Below are positions 44,354 through 53,694 of a DNA stretch of 64,000 nt, piece after piece. This stretch comes from Fulvimarina pelagi HTCC2506 (GTDB lineage Bacteria > Pseudomonadota > Alphaproteobacteria > Rhizobiales > Rhizobiaceae), in NCBI RefSeq assembly GCF_000153705.1, contig NZ_DS022272.1, positions 2,247,874-2,311,873 on the forward strand. The letters run 5' to 3'. Both the position numbers and the translations under genes were made by a program. Under the pieces are notes generated by a model. That model was given only the letters and a program-made list of their open reading frames with translations. It was not told the DNA's origin and did not search any database. The first letter of the stretch is position 1, and every line of letters begins with the position of its first letter.

Positions 44354-44812
44354 ATGCCGCTTCAATCTCTCAAGGTCCTGATCGACGCCGACGCCTGCCC
44401 CATGAAGGAGGAGGCGATCGAGATCGCCGGGCGCTACGGTGCCGAGGCGATCCTCGTCTCGAACGGCGGCATGCGTCCCTCGCGCTTTCCCGAGGCCCGG
44501 ATCGTCACTGTCGCGGCAGGGCCGGATGCGGCGGACGACTGGATAGTCGACGCCTCCGACCAGAACAGCCTGATCATCACAACAGACATCCCCCTGGCGG
44601 CACGCGTTCTAGAAAAAGGCGCATCCGCTCTGCGCCCGAACGGCCATCCTTTTACGAGAGAGTCGATCGGCGAGGCTCTCGCTATGCGAAGCTTGGCCGA
44701 ACATCTGCGAGAGACCGGTGTCTCGAAGGGATACAACGCCGCCTTCGCCGCCACCGACCGATCTCGGTTCCAGAACGCGATGGACGCCCTTCTGAGACGG
44801 CTTTCGCGTTGA
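44354..44812 (+). CDS. yaiI: YaiI/UPF0178 family protein
   Basis: The 152-residue product begins with VLIDADACPMKEEAIEIA, the diagnostic motif of UPF0178, followed by ASDQNSLIITTDIPLAARVL and NGHPFTRESIGEALAMR. The fold is related to PIN-like nucleases, but no activity is established. ATG 44354 is divergent from the EamA gene with 130 bases between. Residues and length fit the family closely. Confidence 0.92.
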   Translation: MPLQSLKVLIDADACPMKEEAIEIAGRYGAEAILVSNGGMRPSRFPEARIVTVAAGPDAADDWIVDASDQNSLIITTDIPLAARVLEKGASALRPNGHPFTRESIGEALAMRSLAEHLRETGVSKGYNAAFAATDRSRFQNAMDALLRRLSR

Positions 44813-44933
44813 CAAGAGTGTAGCAAAGTGGATTGGCCGGCTGTTTCTTATGGCCACGGCTTCAACAACGCGATCTTTGCCGTTGCGGAAGAACAAATTT
44901 ACCACAGTCGCCCTGCTAACGATTATTGTTGAT

Positions 44934-44962
44934 TGACAGAATGCGCCAAGAGGCATACCCTT
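44934..44962 (+). promoter_or_regulatory. Sigma-70-type promoter of the MmgR-like RNA
   Basis: TTGACA (44934-44939) is a perfect -35 hexamer; TACCCT (44957-44962) lies 17 bases downstream as a modest -10. The expected start, at about 44969-44971, leads directly into the RNA that ends at 45047. Confidence 0.6.
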
Positions 44963-44969
44963 TTGGTAC

Positions 44970-45047
44970 AGTCTTACAGCTGTCGCCTCACGGGGCGTTT
45001 CCTCCCTAGACTTTGACCGCGTTGGTTTTCCGTCGCGGTTTCTTTTT
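44970..45047 (+). ncRNA. mmgR: Small RNA resembling rhizobial MmgR (alpha-r8, suhB family)
   Basis: About 78 bases between the promoter and a terminator look like the MmgR/alpha-r8 small RNA of Hyphomicrobiales. Near the 5' end, CTTACAGCTGTCGCC leads into a small stem-loop (CGCC-TCAC-GGGGCG). An unpaired pyrimidine stretch, TTTCCTCCC, follows and could pair with Shine-Dalgarno sequences. The 3' terminator stem is ACCGCG (45016-45021) with CGCGGT (45034-45039), then a T-rich end. In Sinorhizobium, MmgR binds Hfq and limits polyhydroxybutyrate storage. The family name comes from memory of the conserved sequence and length. Confidence 0.7.
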
Positions 45048-45093
45048 GCCTTCTATCCGCAAGCTGGCTGGAATACGATGCTGCGGTTTCCTG

Positions 45094-46008
45094 CTATTCG
45101 GCAGCAATAGAGCTGGGATAGGTCTCACGAACCTTCTCCGAGATGCGCGAAAACACCTCCTTCAGATCGTCCTCTACCTTCGAGAAACTGGTGCTCCGGC
45201 TGAAATCAGCCTCGTCAGCGTAGAGGGCTCTTGAAATTTCGACCTGCAGGGCATGTTCGCCGATCGCCGGTTTGCCGTAGCGTTCGGTGATGTAGCCACC
45301 GGCATAGGGCTTGTTTCGGGCTACATCGTAGCCCGCGCGCGCGAAACCGGACGTTACGAAGGAAACGAGCCGCGCTGCTGCGCTCGTGCCATAGCGGTCG
45401 CCTATGACAATCTCCGAGCGCCGCCCCCCGGGCATTGGCCTGACATTTGAAGGCATGGAATGACAGTCGATGAGGATCGCCATACCGAAAAGCGACTTCG
45501 TCTCGCTAATTAGCTGCACGACGGCGTCGTGAAAGCTTCGATGATAAGTCTCGATGCGCTCCAGTCCATCGCTCACCGTCATCCGGCTACGATAGATCTC
45601 GGTGTTCTCCGCAACTATCTTTGGAATAGTCCCAAGGCCGCCAGCAACCCTGATCGAGCGGGTGTTTACGTAATCCGGCAATTCACCCTCGAACATTGCA
45701 GGATCGAGCTCGAACGGCTCACGATTGACATCGAGAAAGGATCGCGGAAACCGCGCTGCGATGAGCGGTGCGCCAAGGTCTTCCACGAAGCGGTAGAGTT
45801 CGTCGACGAAAAGGTCTTCCGACCGCCTGATCAAATTCATTGGCAGGCGGGAGTTCTCGAGAAAAGCCACGGGGTAGTCACGACCGCTATGTGGCGAACA
45901 GAAGACAAGTGGCGTTCGCAACGTGTTCGGTCTGCGGATCACAAATGCGGAGGTCTCGCCCTCGTGGGTCGTGATGGTGGGAATGCGATTCAACGAGACC
46001 TCTTGCAC
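45094..46008 (-). CDS. N-formylglutamate amidohydrolase family protein
   Basis: The 304-residue product belongs to the N-formylglutamate amidohydrolase family (HutG-like), Zn-dependent enzymes that release formate or related acyl groups from N-substituted glutamate in histidine breakdown. The motifs CSPHSGRDYP (early), DVNREPFELD, and LIDCHSMPS carry likely metal ligands, and ALQVEISRALY lies near the C-terminus. No hut genes are adjacent, so the substrate is open. The start ATG 46008 gives the expected length. The upstream gap to cpdR (208 bases) must hold divergent promoters. Confidence 0.88.
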   Translation of the reverse strand: MQEVSLNRIPTITTHEGETSAFVIRRPNTLRTPLVFCSPHSGRDYPVAFLENSRLPMNLIRRSEDLFVDELYRFVEDLGAPLIAARFPRSFLDVNREPFELDPAMFEGELPDYVNTRSIRVAGGLGTIPKIVAENTEIYRSRMTVSDGLERIETYHRSFHDAVVQLISETKSLFGMAILIDCHSMPSNVRPMPGGRRSEIVIGDRYGTSAAARLVSFVTSGFARAGYDVARNKPYAGGYITERYGKPAIGEHALQVEISRALYADEADFSRSTSFSKVEDDLKEVFSRISEKVRETYPSSIAAE

Positions 46009-46216
46009 ACAGGTTCAATCTCTCCGGTAGTCGCGAAAACGGACGCGGCCGCGATCTCGTCTTGCAACCGCCCTTGGACCTTGCGCGAAAATAGCCTTTT
46101 AACTTTAGAGGTCCAATCTCTTTAGGTTTTATGTCAGCGTTCTGTTATATACGCTGCTCAAGGATAAGGCACGTGCGTGCACCCCGTGCCGGAGTTCGGT
46201 AACCTGGAATGAAGTA

Positions 46217-46582
46217 ATGACGAAGATCCTTTTGGCGGAAGACGACAACGATATGCGCCGTTTCCTGGCCAAGGCTCTGGAACGCGCCGGCTACAATGTG
46301 GTGTCCTTCGACAACGGCGGCAGTGCGTACGAGCGCCTGCGTGAAGAACCTTTCTCCCTTCTTCTCACCGACATCGTCATGCCCGAGATGGACGGTATAG
46401 AACTCGCACGCCGGGCGACTGAACTCGATCCAGACCTGAAGGTCATGTTCATTACCGGGTTCGCAGCCGTTGCTCTCAATCCGGATTCGAAAGCACCGAA
46501 GGATGCCAAGATCCTTTCAAAGCCGTTCCATCTGCGCGAACTCGTCGACGAAGTCGGCCGAATGTTGGAAGATGCAGCCTGA
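46217..46582 (+). CDS. cpdR: Cell-cycle response regulator CpdR
   Basis: CpdR is a single-domain receiver protein that, when unphosphorylated, directs the ClpXP protease to cell-cycle substrates in alphaproteobacteria. The 121-residue product has the acidic pocket EDDND (8-12), the phospho-acceptor Asp in LLTDIVMPEMDG (about 52), Thr in MFITGFA, and Lys in LSKPF. The sequence matches rhizobial CpdR closely. The start is ATG 46217. tRNA-Val follows 111 bases downstream, a usual neighbour in this group. Confidence 0.93.
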   Translation: MTKILLAEDDNDMRRFLAKALERAGYNVVSFDNGGSAYERLREEPFSLLLTDIVMPEMDGIELARRATELDPDLKVMFITGFAAVALNPDSKAPKDAKILSKPFHLRELVDEVGRMLEDAA

Positions 46583-46693
46583 GCGGGTAAGGCCCGGCAT
46601 CGAACGACTTTCTCAGGTGCCCGTCGCCTTCAAATTTCCCGGCATATACTATTGACCGGGATCAAGGCCTATGGTCTATCGCCAGCGTCGGAT

Positions 46694-46768
46694 GGGCGTG
46701 TAGCTCAGCGGGAGAGCACTTCGTTGACATCGAAGGGGTCACAGGTTCAATCCCTGTCACGCCCACCA
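46694..46768 (+). tRNA. tRNA-Val (anticodon GAC)
   Basis: The cloverleaf is complete: acceptor GGGCGTG (46694-46700) pairs with CACGCCC (46758-46764), the D-arm holds AGCTCAGCGGGAGAGC, the anticodon stem CTTCG/CGAAG encloses TTGACAT with anticodon GAC, and the T-arm contains GGTTCAATCC. The 3' CCA is encoded (46766-46768). Confidence 0.97.
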
Positions 46769-46813
46769 TCTGACTTTGCGTTTACTGCGATTTCCTATTC
46801 GACCAGTCATGTC

Positions 46814-47287
46814 TCAGTTCTTCCACTGAGTAGCCGTTTCTCTGGCGGAAACTGGCGTTAGCGCTTTGCGATCAGGTGCTGTACCGCCAATTTTGCCGCC
46901 TTGTCTCTGACGGACCCTTTGCACTTTCCCGTAAACGCTTGAGGCGATGCTCGTTCGCGCCCGACGGTCCTTGAGTCGTCCCTCACCCACGTTGAACGGA
47001 AGTAGCGGTAGGATTGCCGCGTTCAATTCAGCAGCGGGCGCGCGCACCAAGCCTAGTGCGAGACAGTGATCGAACAGCTGGACGATTTCCCCTGCCGCCT
47101 CCGGTTCTACGACGAACTCGCGATCTTCGGCTCGGTAGTCGAAGGGCCCGTGCCGTCCATCCACATGCCTTTGGACTTCAAGCGAGTTGAAGGCCTGGTC
47201 AAGTCCGTTCTCAGGCGATTTGCGCGTACAGACCGCGCAACGCAACCGCGCCCGACAGACTGGAGCCTGACCATTATCTGGCCTCAT
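46814..47287 (-). pseudogene. Decayed serine recombinase with a large internal deletion
   Basis: The reading frame starts with LRCAVCTRKSPENGLDQAFNSL, the N-terminus of the resolvase/large serine recombinase family, including the catalytic Ser of TRKS. It then jumps directly to HGPFDYRAEDREFVVEPEAA, which in intact members comes about 130 residues later, so most of the catalytic domain is missing. The rest of the recombinase domain continues for about 50 residues, then similarity is lost. The gene lies 45 bases from the end of tRNA-Val. It is preceded by a DUF2924 remnant, the normal partner. Probably non-functional. Confidence 0.72.
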
Positions 47288-47331
47288 GGTTTTCGACCCA
47301 GAGAAAGCTTGCCGACTGTTCACCCGCATGG

Positions 47332-47500
47332 TCATAGGCCAATGTACTGTGGCCACGACCAGTGGGCGCAGGTGATCGTTCGGGCGACGGCGGACCATGA
47401 ACGGCAGGTCGTCCCATCATAAAGATAGCCGCAGGCCGTAACGTACCTGCTTGGGCTTGACCATTCCAGTACCGGAGCAGATGGACGCCCTGCGAAAGCG
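47332..47500 (-). pseudogene. Frameshifted remnant of a DUF2924 gene
   Basis: Two overlapping leftward frames together resemble the C-terminal half of DUF2924: the first has LSQGVHLLRYWNGQAQ (near 47498), the second GYLYDGTTCRSWSAVARTIT, then CAHWSWPQYIGL before a stop near 47334. A frameshift near 47440 separates them. DUF2924 proteins are encoded directly upstream of this recombinase type in phage-like and integrative elements. Resemblance is by eye. Confidence 0.6.
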
Positions 47501-47833
47501 ACCGTCGCCGGTACTCGTTCGGCATCGATAGCTTCGCCGTGCCGGCGTCCATCGCGCCTTCGAATCGTGGGTTCGTCCAACTTTCCTTCCTAATGCGCGC
47601 GGGAAAGGCCGCGCTTGGCATCTTCGGACAGGCCACCCAGGCGCCTAGCTGATGGATGCCGGCGTGCCGAGATGGCGAGAAGGCCGGTGCGAAATCTTCG
47701 GTGCGGCAGGCGGCCATTGACTGCCCGCCGCCGGCTTCGCGCCCTGACGACGAAAATGATGCCACTGGCAGGACTTACTCATATCTCGACTACGCCGAAA
47801 TTTTTGTATGGCCCAGCCAAGTGATACTCGGAA
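47501..47833. other. Gap without a recognisable gene
   Basis: The 333 bases between the DUF2924 remnant and the end of the ABC ATPase gene contain short open frames without recognisable protein features. They may be further decayed DNA from the mobile element and the 3' flank of the transporter operon. No tRNA-Val 3' duplicate (attachment-site copy) is visible here. Confidence 0.5.
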
Positions 47834-48910
47834 TCAGATCCGCTGTTGGGTTTCGGTATCGAAGAGATGCACGTTAGCGGGATCGATCTGGAATCCTATC
47901 TCCTCGCCCGGCTTGGCTCGGACGCGCTCCTTGACGATCGCATCGATGAGGTCCTTGCCAGCGCGAGCGAACACCTGGGTCTCCGAACCCGTAGGTTCGA
48001 CCACGACCACTTTCACCAGAACACCGGTATTGCTGGCACCGATGTCGATGTGCTCCGGCCGGATGCCGTAAGTCACCTTTTGGCCGTCGCTCGCCATGGT
48101 TTGCGGCAGGGGCAGTTTCAGGCCTTCGTGCGAAGTAAACTGCTTCATGCCGTTGGTAACCGAGACCTGGCCCTTCACGAAGTTCATGGAGGGCGATCCG
48201 ATGAAGCCGGCCACGAAGACGTTTTGCGGATTATCATAGAGATCGAGCGGCGCCCCGATCTGCTCGACGCGGCCGTCGCGCATGACGACGATCTTGTCGG
48301 CCATGGTCATGGCTTCGATCTGGTCATGCGTGACGTAGACAATTGTCGTCTTTAAACGTTGGTGCAACTCCTTGATTTCGACACGCATGGTGACGCGCAG
48401 CTTCGCGTCAAGGTTGGAAAGCGGCTCGTCGAAAAGGAAGACCTGCGGATCACGCACGATCGCACGGCCCATTGCGACGCGCTGGCGCTGGCCACCGGAG
48501 AGCGCCTTCGGGTAGCGGTCGAGATACTTGGCAAGGTCAAGTATTTCTGCGGCCTTGCCAACCTTCTCCTCGATCTCCGCCTTCGGACGCTTCGCGACCT
48601 TCAGCGGAAAGCCCATATTCTCCGCAACCGTCTTGTGCGGATAAAGAGCGTAGGATTGGAACACCATCGCGATGTCGCGTTCCTTCGGCAAGGCATCATT
48701 CACTACCTTGCCGCCGATCGATATCGTGCCTTCGCTGATCTTTTCGAGACCGGCCAGCATGCGCAGAAGCGTCGACTTTCCGCAGCCGGACGGACCGACG
48801 AGAACGACGAACTCCCCGTCCTCGATATCGACGCTGACCCCGTGCATCACCTGCACGGCGCCGTAACGCTTGACCACATTGTCGATTTGAACGCCTGCCA
48901 ATGTCTTCAA
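47834..48910 (-). CDS. Polyol/sugar ABC transporter ATPase (UgpC/MalK type)
   Basis: This is the ATP-hydrolysing subunit of a CUT1-type importer. The 358-residue product has Walker [10 protein letters not shown] (about 38-46), the signature LSGGQRQR, Walker [15 protein letters not shown], and a C-terminal TOBE/regulatory domain (from about 240) with [10 protein letters not shown]. It is last in the leftward operon SBP-permease-permease-small membrane protein-dehydrogenase-ATPase; the dehydrogenase gene ends six bases before it. The transported substrate is probably a polyol, because of its dehydrogenase neighbour. Confidence 0.95.
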   Translation of the reverse strand: MKTLAGVQIDNVVKRYGAVQVMHGVSVDIEDGEFVVLVGPSGCGKSTLLRMLAGLEKISEGTISIGGKVVNDALPKERDIAMVFQSYALYPHKTVAENMGFPLKVAKRPKAEIEEKVGKAAEILDLAKYLDRYPKALSGGQRQRVAMGRAIVRDPQVFLFDEPLSNLDAKLRVTMRVEIKELHQRLKTTIVYVTHDQIEAMTMADKIVVMRDGRVEQIGAPLDLYDNPQNVFVAGFIGSPSMNFVKGQVSVTNGMKQFTSHEGLKLPLPQTMASDGQKVTYGIRPEHIDIGASNTGVLVKVVVVEPTGSETQVFARAGKDLIDAIVKERVRAKPGEEIGFQIDPANVHLFDTETQQRI

Positions 48911-48915
48911 GCCCC

Positions 48916-49965
48916 TTATTGCGGTAGTTCTATTTGCATCTTCACATCGGCCGGCGGCGCAGCTGCCGCGGTCTCGAAGGCGTGGACACTCTCTTCGAAG
49001 GAAAATTTGCGGGTGATCAGCGGTTTGACGTCGATCGCACCCGAGGCGAGCATCGCGACGCAGCGCGGAAAGACGTGAGCGTAGCGGAAGATGTTCTCGA
49101 CCCGAGCCTCGCGGATCATCGCTGCGCCCGCATCGTAGGAGATCGGGTCGGGCTGTCCGCCGATCATGACGACGCAGCCGCCCGGTGCGAGCGGCTCGAA
49201 CACCTGCGCCGCTGCCTTCGGCGAACCGGTCGCCTCGAAGACGATATCGCAGCCCCAGCCGTCCGTATCGGCCCTCACACGCTGGGCGATGCTCTCCTTG
49301 CGGGCATCGACGCCGGTGATCGCCGGACTGAGGCTCTCGGCGATCTGAAGCTTCTTCTCGGCCAGATCCGAGACGTAGACCCGTGCGCAGCCGGCCGCCA
49401 GCGCTGCCAGCGCGGTGACGAGACCGATCGGACCTGCCCCCATGATAACCGCGATGTCGCCGGGCTTCACCCGCGCTTTGGTCGCCGCATGGACGCCAAC
49501 GGCGAGCGGCTCGACCATGGCGGCTTCGTCGAAGCGGACATTCTCTGGAAGCTTGAAGGTGAAGGCTTCCGGATGGACGCAGGTCGGCCGCAGAATGCCG
49601 TGGACCGGCGGCGTCGCCCAGAAGCGCACAGCCGGATCGACATTGTACATGCCGAGCCGCGTCGCCTTCGAATTCGGATCGGGAATGCCCGGCTCCATGC
49701 AGACCCGGTCGCCGACCGAAAGCGTTGTCACTTCGGAGCCGACTTCCATCACCGTGCCGGAGGCCTCGTGGCCAAGGATCATCGGCGCCTCGACGACGAA
49801 GGGACCAATCCGGCCATGGGTGTAGTAATGGACGTCCGAACCGCAGATGCCGACCGTATGAAGCTTGATGCGGACATCACGTGGCCCGAGCACCTCCTCC
49901 TCTCTCTCGATCGGAAAATCGCGGAGTGAGAGCTCGTCTTTGCGTTCGAGGACAAGGGACTTCAT
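48916..49965 (-). CDS. Xylitol/sorbitol-type zinc-dependent dehydrogenase
   Basis: The 349-residue product is a medium-chain dehydrogenase of the polyol branch: [16 protein letters not shown] with the catalytic-zinc Cys (about 41), GHEASGTV with His and Glu (about 66), and the NAD motif MGAGPIGLV (about 175). The structural-zinc cysteines found in many relatives are absent from [18 protein letters not shown], a form I associate with rhizobial xylitol dehydrogenases. It probably oxidises the polyol imported by the adjacent transporter to a ketose. Its exact substrate is not shown. Confidence 0.88.
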   Translation of the reverse strand: MKSLVLERKDELSLRDFPIEREEEVLGPRDVRIKLHTVGICGSDVHYYTHGRIGPFVVEAPMILGHEASGTVMEVGSEVTTLSVGDRVCMEPGIPDPNSKATRLGMYNVDPAVRFWATPPVHGILRPTCVHPEAFTFKLPENVRFDEAAMVEPLAVGVHAATKARVKPGDIAVIMGAGPIGLVTALAALAAGCARVYVSDLAEKKLQIAESLSPAITGVDARKESIAQRVRADTDGWGCDIVFEATGSPKAAAQVFEPLAPGGCVVMIGGQPDPISYDAGAAMIREARVENIFRYAHVFPRCVAMLASGAIDVKPLITRKFSFEESVHAFETAAAAPPADVKMQIELPQ

Positions 49966-49968
49966 CGA

Positions 49969-50238
49969 TCAGCCCTTCCAGATAATGGTGATCGCTATTG
50001 CGATGGAAATTGCATTGGAGATCATCAACGGGAGTCCCGCCGGTTCGAGAAAGCGGAGCCAGACAAGCGAGAGAGCGACCCAAATCACCACCGAGATGAA
50101 TAGCCTGTCGAACCAGTTCGTCTCGATCGGCAAGAAACCTGGCTGGCGTCTTGCGTCTTTCGAAGACTGCCGGCTCTCCTCCTCGAATTCTTCCAGATTG
50201 ACCGGCGTCTGGATATCTTTCGGATCGGTGTACGTCAT
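49969..50238 (-). CDS. Small membrane protein in the polyol transporter operon
   Basis: The 89-residue product has a polar N-terminal half, then two membrane helices (about 46-62 and 68-87), and ends IIWKG. It is set tightly between the permease (five bases) and the dehydrogenase (four bases). Its retention in the operon suggests a role with the transporter. No named family is recognised. Confidence 0.75.
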   Translation of the reverse strand: MTYTDPKDIQTPVNLEEFEEESRQSSKDARRQPGFLPIETNWFDRLFISVVIWVALSLVWLRFLEPAGLPLMISNAISIAIAITIIWKG

Positions 50239-50242
50239 CGGC

Positions 50243-51079
50243 TTATCCTTTCACCGCGCCGAAGGTGAGGCCCGCCACGATGTGCTTCTGGACCATCGAG
50301 AATATGATCAGCGCCGGGATGAGCGTGAAGACCGAGATCGTAGCCATGATGCCCCATTCGGTGCCGGTGGTCGTGACATATTCCGAAAGGCCTGTGGTCA
50401 GCGTACGTGCGTTGAAATTAGTAAGCGTCGCGGCGAGCAGATACTCGTTCCACGCGAATACCCAAGTCAGGATAAGCGTTACCGCCAGGCCTGGCCGGGC
50501 CAGTGGGAAGATGATCTCGCTGATCACCGTCCAGGCGCTCGCGCCGTCGACGAACGCCGCCTCGTCGAGCTCCTTCGGTATGCCGTCCACCGTCGGGCGG
50601 AGGGTCCAGATTGCGAAGGGCAGGTTGAAAGTGCAGTAGACGAGGATCATGCCGATCTTGGAATCGAGCAGGGTGAAATCACCGAACTTGTAGACCTGGG
50701 TCATGAGCAGGAACAGCGGCAGCAGGAACACCGCCGGCGGCGCCATCCGGTTGGTAATTGTCCAGAAGAAGATCGATTCCTTGCCACCGAGATCGAAGCG
50801 GGTAAGCGCATAGCAGGCGAGGAAGCCGAGGGACGTCACCAGAACGGCGTTCCCGGTCGAGATGATGAGCGAATTCATCATGTAGCCGCGCAGAGTCGAG
50901 TCGTTGAAGACGTCGACGTAGTTTTGCCAGTAGACCGAATCGAGGATGATACTGGGCGTCGAGAAGAGCTCGACCGCCGGCTTCACCGAGATGACGAACA
51001 ACCAGTAGATTGGGAAGAGCGTCAGAAAGCTGATCGCGATCCAGAAAAGAAGATAGAGCCAAGTCCTCTGCTTTTGCAT
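50243..51079 (-). CDS. Sugar ABC transporter permease (MalG type)
   Basis: The 278-residue product has six membrane helices and the EAA loop near the C-terminus: ELDEAAFVDGASAWTVISEIIFPLARPG (written here in part: EAAFVDGASAW). This is the MalG-like inner-membrane half of a CUT1 sugar importer. The start is ATG 51079, five bases after the other permease. Confidence 0.93.
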   Translation of the reverse strand: MQKQRTWLYLLFWIAISFLTLFPIYWLFVISVKPAVELFSTPSIILDSVYWQNYVDVFNDSTLRGYMMNSLIISTGNAVLVTSLGFLACYALTRFDLGGKESIFFWTITNRMAPPAVFLLPLFLLMTQVYKFGDFTLLDSKIGMILVYCTFNLPFAIWTLRPTVDGIPKELDEAAFVDGASAWTVISEIIFPLARPGLAVTLILTWVFAWNEYLLAATLTNFNARTLTTGLSEYVTTTGTEWGIMATISVFTLIPALIIFSMVQKHIVAGLTFGAVKG

Positions 51080-51084
51080 GATGA

Positions 51085-51960
51085 TCAGCCCTTCTTGTTA
51101 CGCGGCGCGATGAGGGAGACGTAGAGAAGCCAGCAGGCGACGATCGTCAGATAAAGAACAATGATCGAGATCGCCGACCCGTATCCGTAATTTGTGCGCG
51201 GAAAGACTTCCTTGAAAATATGAACGCCGAGATAGCGAGTCGCCGAGCCGGGCCCGCCGCCCGTGAGCATGAGAACCTCGTCGACGGTTCTGAGCGCATC
51301 CATCAGGCGGATGAAGACGGTGGCGAGCACCGCCGGCATGATCATCGGTAGGGTGATGTGCCAGAAGATCTGCCGCTTGTTCGCGCCATCGATCTGCGCC
51401 TGTTCGAACGGATCGGACGGCAACGAGACGAGGGCGGCGATGAGGGTCAACGTGACCAGGGGCGTCCAATGCCAAATGTCCATGATCACGGTGACTGTGA
51501 ATGCCGCAACAGCGCTCGTGCCGATATTAAGGTCAAAACCGAACCAGGAATCGAGCAGGGATGGAATGATGCCAATCGAGGGCGTCGTCATCAGCTTCCA
51601 GATCGAACCGACGATGATCGGCGCCATGATGAGCGGCAGGGTGTGGATCGTGCGGAATATCGCCTTCCCAGGAAAATCCTTCATGAAGGCCTGCGCCAGA
51701 GCGTAGCCGATGATGAGTTCGCTCACCACAGCGAAGAAGACGAAGGCGAGCGTCACCCCAAGCGAAGCCAGAAAGCCGGCATCGAACACAAGGGCACGAA
51801 AATTATCGGCCCCGTTGAAGACGATATCGGGATTGGCGGCAAACGGGTTCCACTGGTGAAACGACAGCCAGAGCACATAGAAGAACGGCACGACGCCGAA
51901 GAAGAAGAGGATCACGAGCGTCGGCGCCAGCAGTAACCAGCCCAGTCTATTGGAATGCAT
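51085..51960 (-). CDS. Sugar ABC transporter permease (MalF type)
   Basis: The 291-residue product has six membrane helices, beginning LGWLLLAPTLVILFFFGVVP, and an EAA-like loop with PFEQAQIDGANKRQIFWHIT (in part). It pairs with the MalG-like permease downstream. ATG 51960 is chosen; an in-frame ATG 33 bases upstream adds a polar segment without a ribosome site. The gap to the binding-protein gene (157 bases) contains a short GC-rich region that may attenuate transcription. Confidence 0.93.
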   Translation of the reverse strand: MHSNRLGWLLLAPTLVILFFFGVVPFFYVLWLSFHQWNPFAANPDIVFNGADNFRALVFDAGFLASLGVTLAFVFFAVVSELIIGYALAQAFMKDFPGKAIFRTIHTLPLIMAPIIVGSIWKLMTTPSIGIIPSLLDSWFGFDLNIGTSAVAAFTVTVIMDIWHWTPLVTLTLIAALVSLPSDPFEQAQIDGANKRQIFWHITLPMIMPAVLATVFIRLMDALRTVDEVLMLTGGGPGSATRYLGVHIFKEVFPRTNYGYGSAISIIVLYLTIVACWLLYVSLIAPRNKKG

Positions 51961-52117
51961 CGATGGCACCTTCCGCGTCGATCCGAAGGCCAAAAAGGCC
52001 TAAAGCTTGCGAGGGTTGGGTGGAGTGAGGCGGTCTCGCCCGCGAGACGAAACCCCGCACATGGACACTCAAGAATGCGGGCCGCCCGAATAGGGGGCGA
52101 CCCACATGAGAGGACAC

Positions 52118-53569
52118 TTACTGTCGATATCCGAGGGCGGTGAGTTCCTCCTCGGTTTTCTGCGCCATCTGATCGAGGCCTTCGTCCGGACCGATCTCGC
52201 CGGTCAGAATGCTGTAAAAGATAGGCGCGGTCGCCTCACGCAGCTGGGCGTGGAATGGGTACGGAGGGGCGCCCTTGAAGAGCTTTCCGTCGTCACGCAG
52301 CATCGTGTAGTAGCCGCCGAGTTCATCGTCCAGTTCCTTCACCTTCGCTGCGTCGTAGGTCGAGGTCAGCGTGATGCGCGGCGCCGCGACGGCCCATTCT
52401 TCCTGAACTTCTGGGAGCGCCATGAACTGAAGGAAGAGCAGCGAGGCGTCTTTGTTCTTCGACGTGACGGGCAGGCCAAATGCGCCACCGTCATAATAAC
52501 CGATATAGCCCTCGCCGCTCTCGGCCGCCTGCATCACGCCCTCTTCCATCGGCGGAAGCGCTACGCCGACATTTCCAACGACCTTCGACTTCGACTCGTC
52601 GGATGCAATCCAGGCGGCATTCTCACCATAGACGAGACCCTGCGCTGCGCGGCCGGCAGCGAAAGTCGTGGCAACCTCCGTCCATGTCGATTGCACAGAC
52701 TCCGGCGGCGCGATATCGCGCATGGAGAGCCACCACTTCATGGCAGCCTTGGCTTCATCTGAATTCATCGTACCGCCGCTCTCGACGGTTGCGGCATAGT
52801 TGTTATCCGCATCGATGCCCCAGTTGTAGACTCCGTAGGTCGGAGCTACGGACTCGAAGTATTCGTACCAGGAGGCTGGATGACCGGTATGGGCTTGGGC
52901 GGTCGTCCCCCACAGGTCCATGTCGTTTTCCGTACCGTATTCTGTGAAGAACTGCGCGATCTCGGCGTAATCTTCATGGTTCGTCGCCGGTTTCAGGTCT
53001 TTGCCGGTCTTTTCCTTGAAGGCGGCTTGGATGTCCGCATCTTCGAAAAGGTCAGTCCGGTAGAGATATATTTTGATGAACGCTTCCATCGGGACGCCAA
53101 AGAGGTTCCCGCCCTCGCCACGGAAGTTGTCGGCGAAGCTCGTAAAGTTGTCCTCAGAATAGGTCGGAGCCTTGAGATCGCCCTTCTCGTTCAGAGCCGC
53201 GGTGATATCGACGAGGAAGTTGCGCGCGAGATAGGCGTAGATGATGTCCTGCTCGATATAGATCATGTCATAGATGCCGGTTCCGGCTTCCATGTCCTTG
53301 ATGGCCTTATCGTACATTTGGTCCCATGAGGTCGTCTCAACCTGCACGGAAATGCCGGTCAGTTCCTCAAATTTCGGCGCGAGTACATCGGCCACGAAAT
53401 TCGATGGCGGCGTCGATTCCGTCACACCCTGAAGTGTCACGCCTTCGAACTGCTGACCGGCCTGCTGCCACCATTCCGGATTGTCGATCTGCAGATCCTG
53501 CGCAAAGGCTGAGCCGGTCATCAGCGACAAAATGATCGCGGATGCACCGAGTTTGTGCATGAGTTTCAT
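52118..53569 (-). CDS. Extracellular solute-binding protein (family 1), polyol type
   Basis: This is the periplasmic receptor of the CUT1 transporter. The 483-residue product has a signal peptide (LGASAIILSLMTGSAFAQ, cleavage after Ala at about 22-23), then GVTLQGVTESTPPS and a typical two-lobe SBP_bac_1 pattern. At 483 residues it is longer than maltose-type binding proteins, as in polyol and mannitol-type receptors. The start is ATG 53569 with GGAGGAAA directly upstream. It is first in the operon, divergent from the SorC regulator. Confidence 0.93.
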   Translation of the reverse strand: MKLMHKLGASAIILSLMTGSAFAQDLQIDNPEWWQQAGQQFEGVTLQGVTESTPPSNFVADVLAPKFEELTGISVQVETTSWDQMYDKAIKDMEAGTGIYDMIYIEQDIIYAYLARNFLVDITAALNEKGDLKAPTYSEDNFTSFADNFRGEGGNLFGVPMEAFIKIYLYRTDLFEDADIQAAFKEKTGKDLKPATNHEDYAEIAQFFTEYGTENDMDLWGTTAQAHTGHPASWYEYFESVAPTYGVYNWGIDADNNYAATVESGGTMNSDEAKAAMKWWLSMRDIAPPESVQSTWTEVATTFAAGRAAQGLVYGENAAWIASDESKSKVVGNVGVALPPMEEGVMQAAESGEGYIGYYDGGAFGLPVTSKNKDASLLFLQFMALPEVQEEWAVAAPRITLTSTYDAAKVKELDDELGGYYTMLRDDGKLFKGAPPYPFHAQLREATAPIFYSILTGEIGPDEGLDQMAQKTEEELTALGYRQ

Positions 53570-53680
53570 CGATTTCCTCCCGTTGGATTCCCGGCCAAAT
53601 GGCGATGGTGCTCTCGCCTGTCGCCGTGGCACTACCGGCTAATCATGCAAATGTATCGAGCAGAATGCAAGCGATTTTTT

Positions 53681-53694
53681 ACAGATGTATCTGT
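53681..53694. promoter_or_regulatory. Palindromic operator candidate for the SorC-type regulator
   Basis: ACAGAT-GT-ATCTGT is a perfect inverted repeat in the divergent region between the binding protein and the regulator gene. A related ATTTGTAAAT lies 17 bases further on (53702-53711), and a GATTT-like sequence precedes it. The position fits control of both operons by the adjacent regulator. Confidence 0.5.

Noticed and set aside
49865..51124. Rightward open frame of 419 codons opposite the permease and small membrane protein genes
   Set aside because: It crosses several well-supported leftward genes and its charged translation has no domain.
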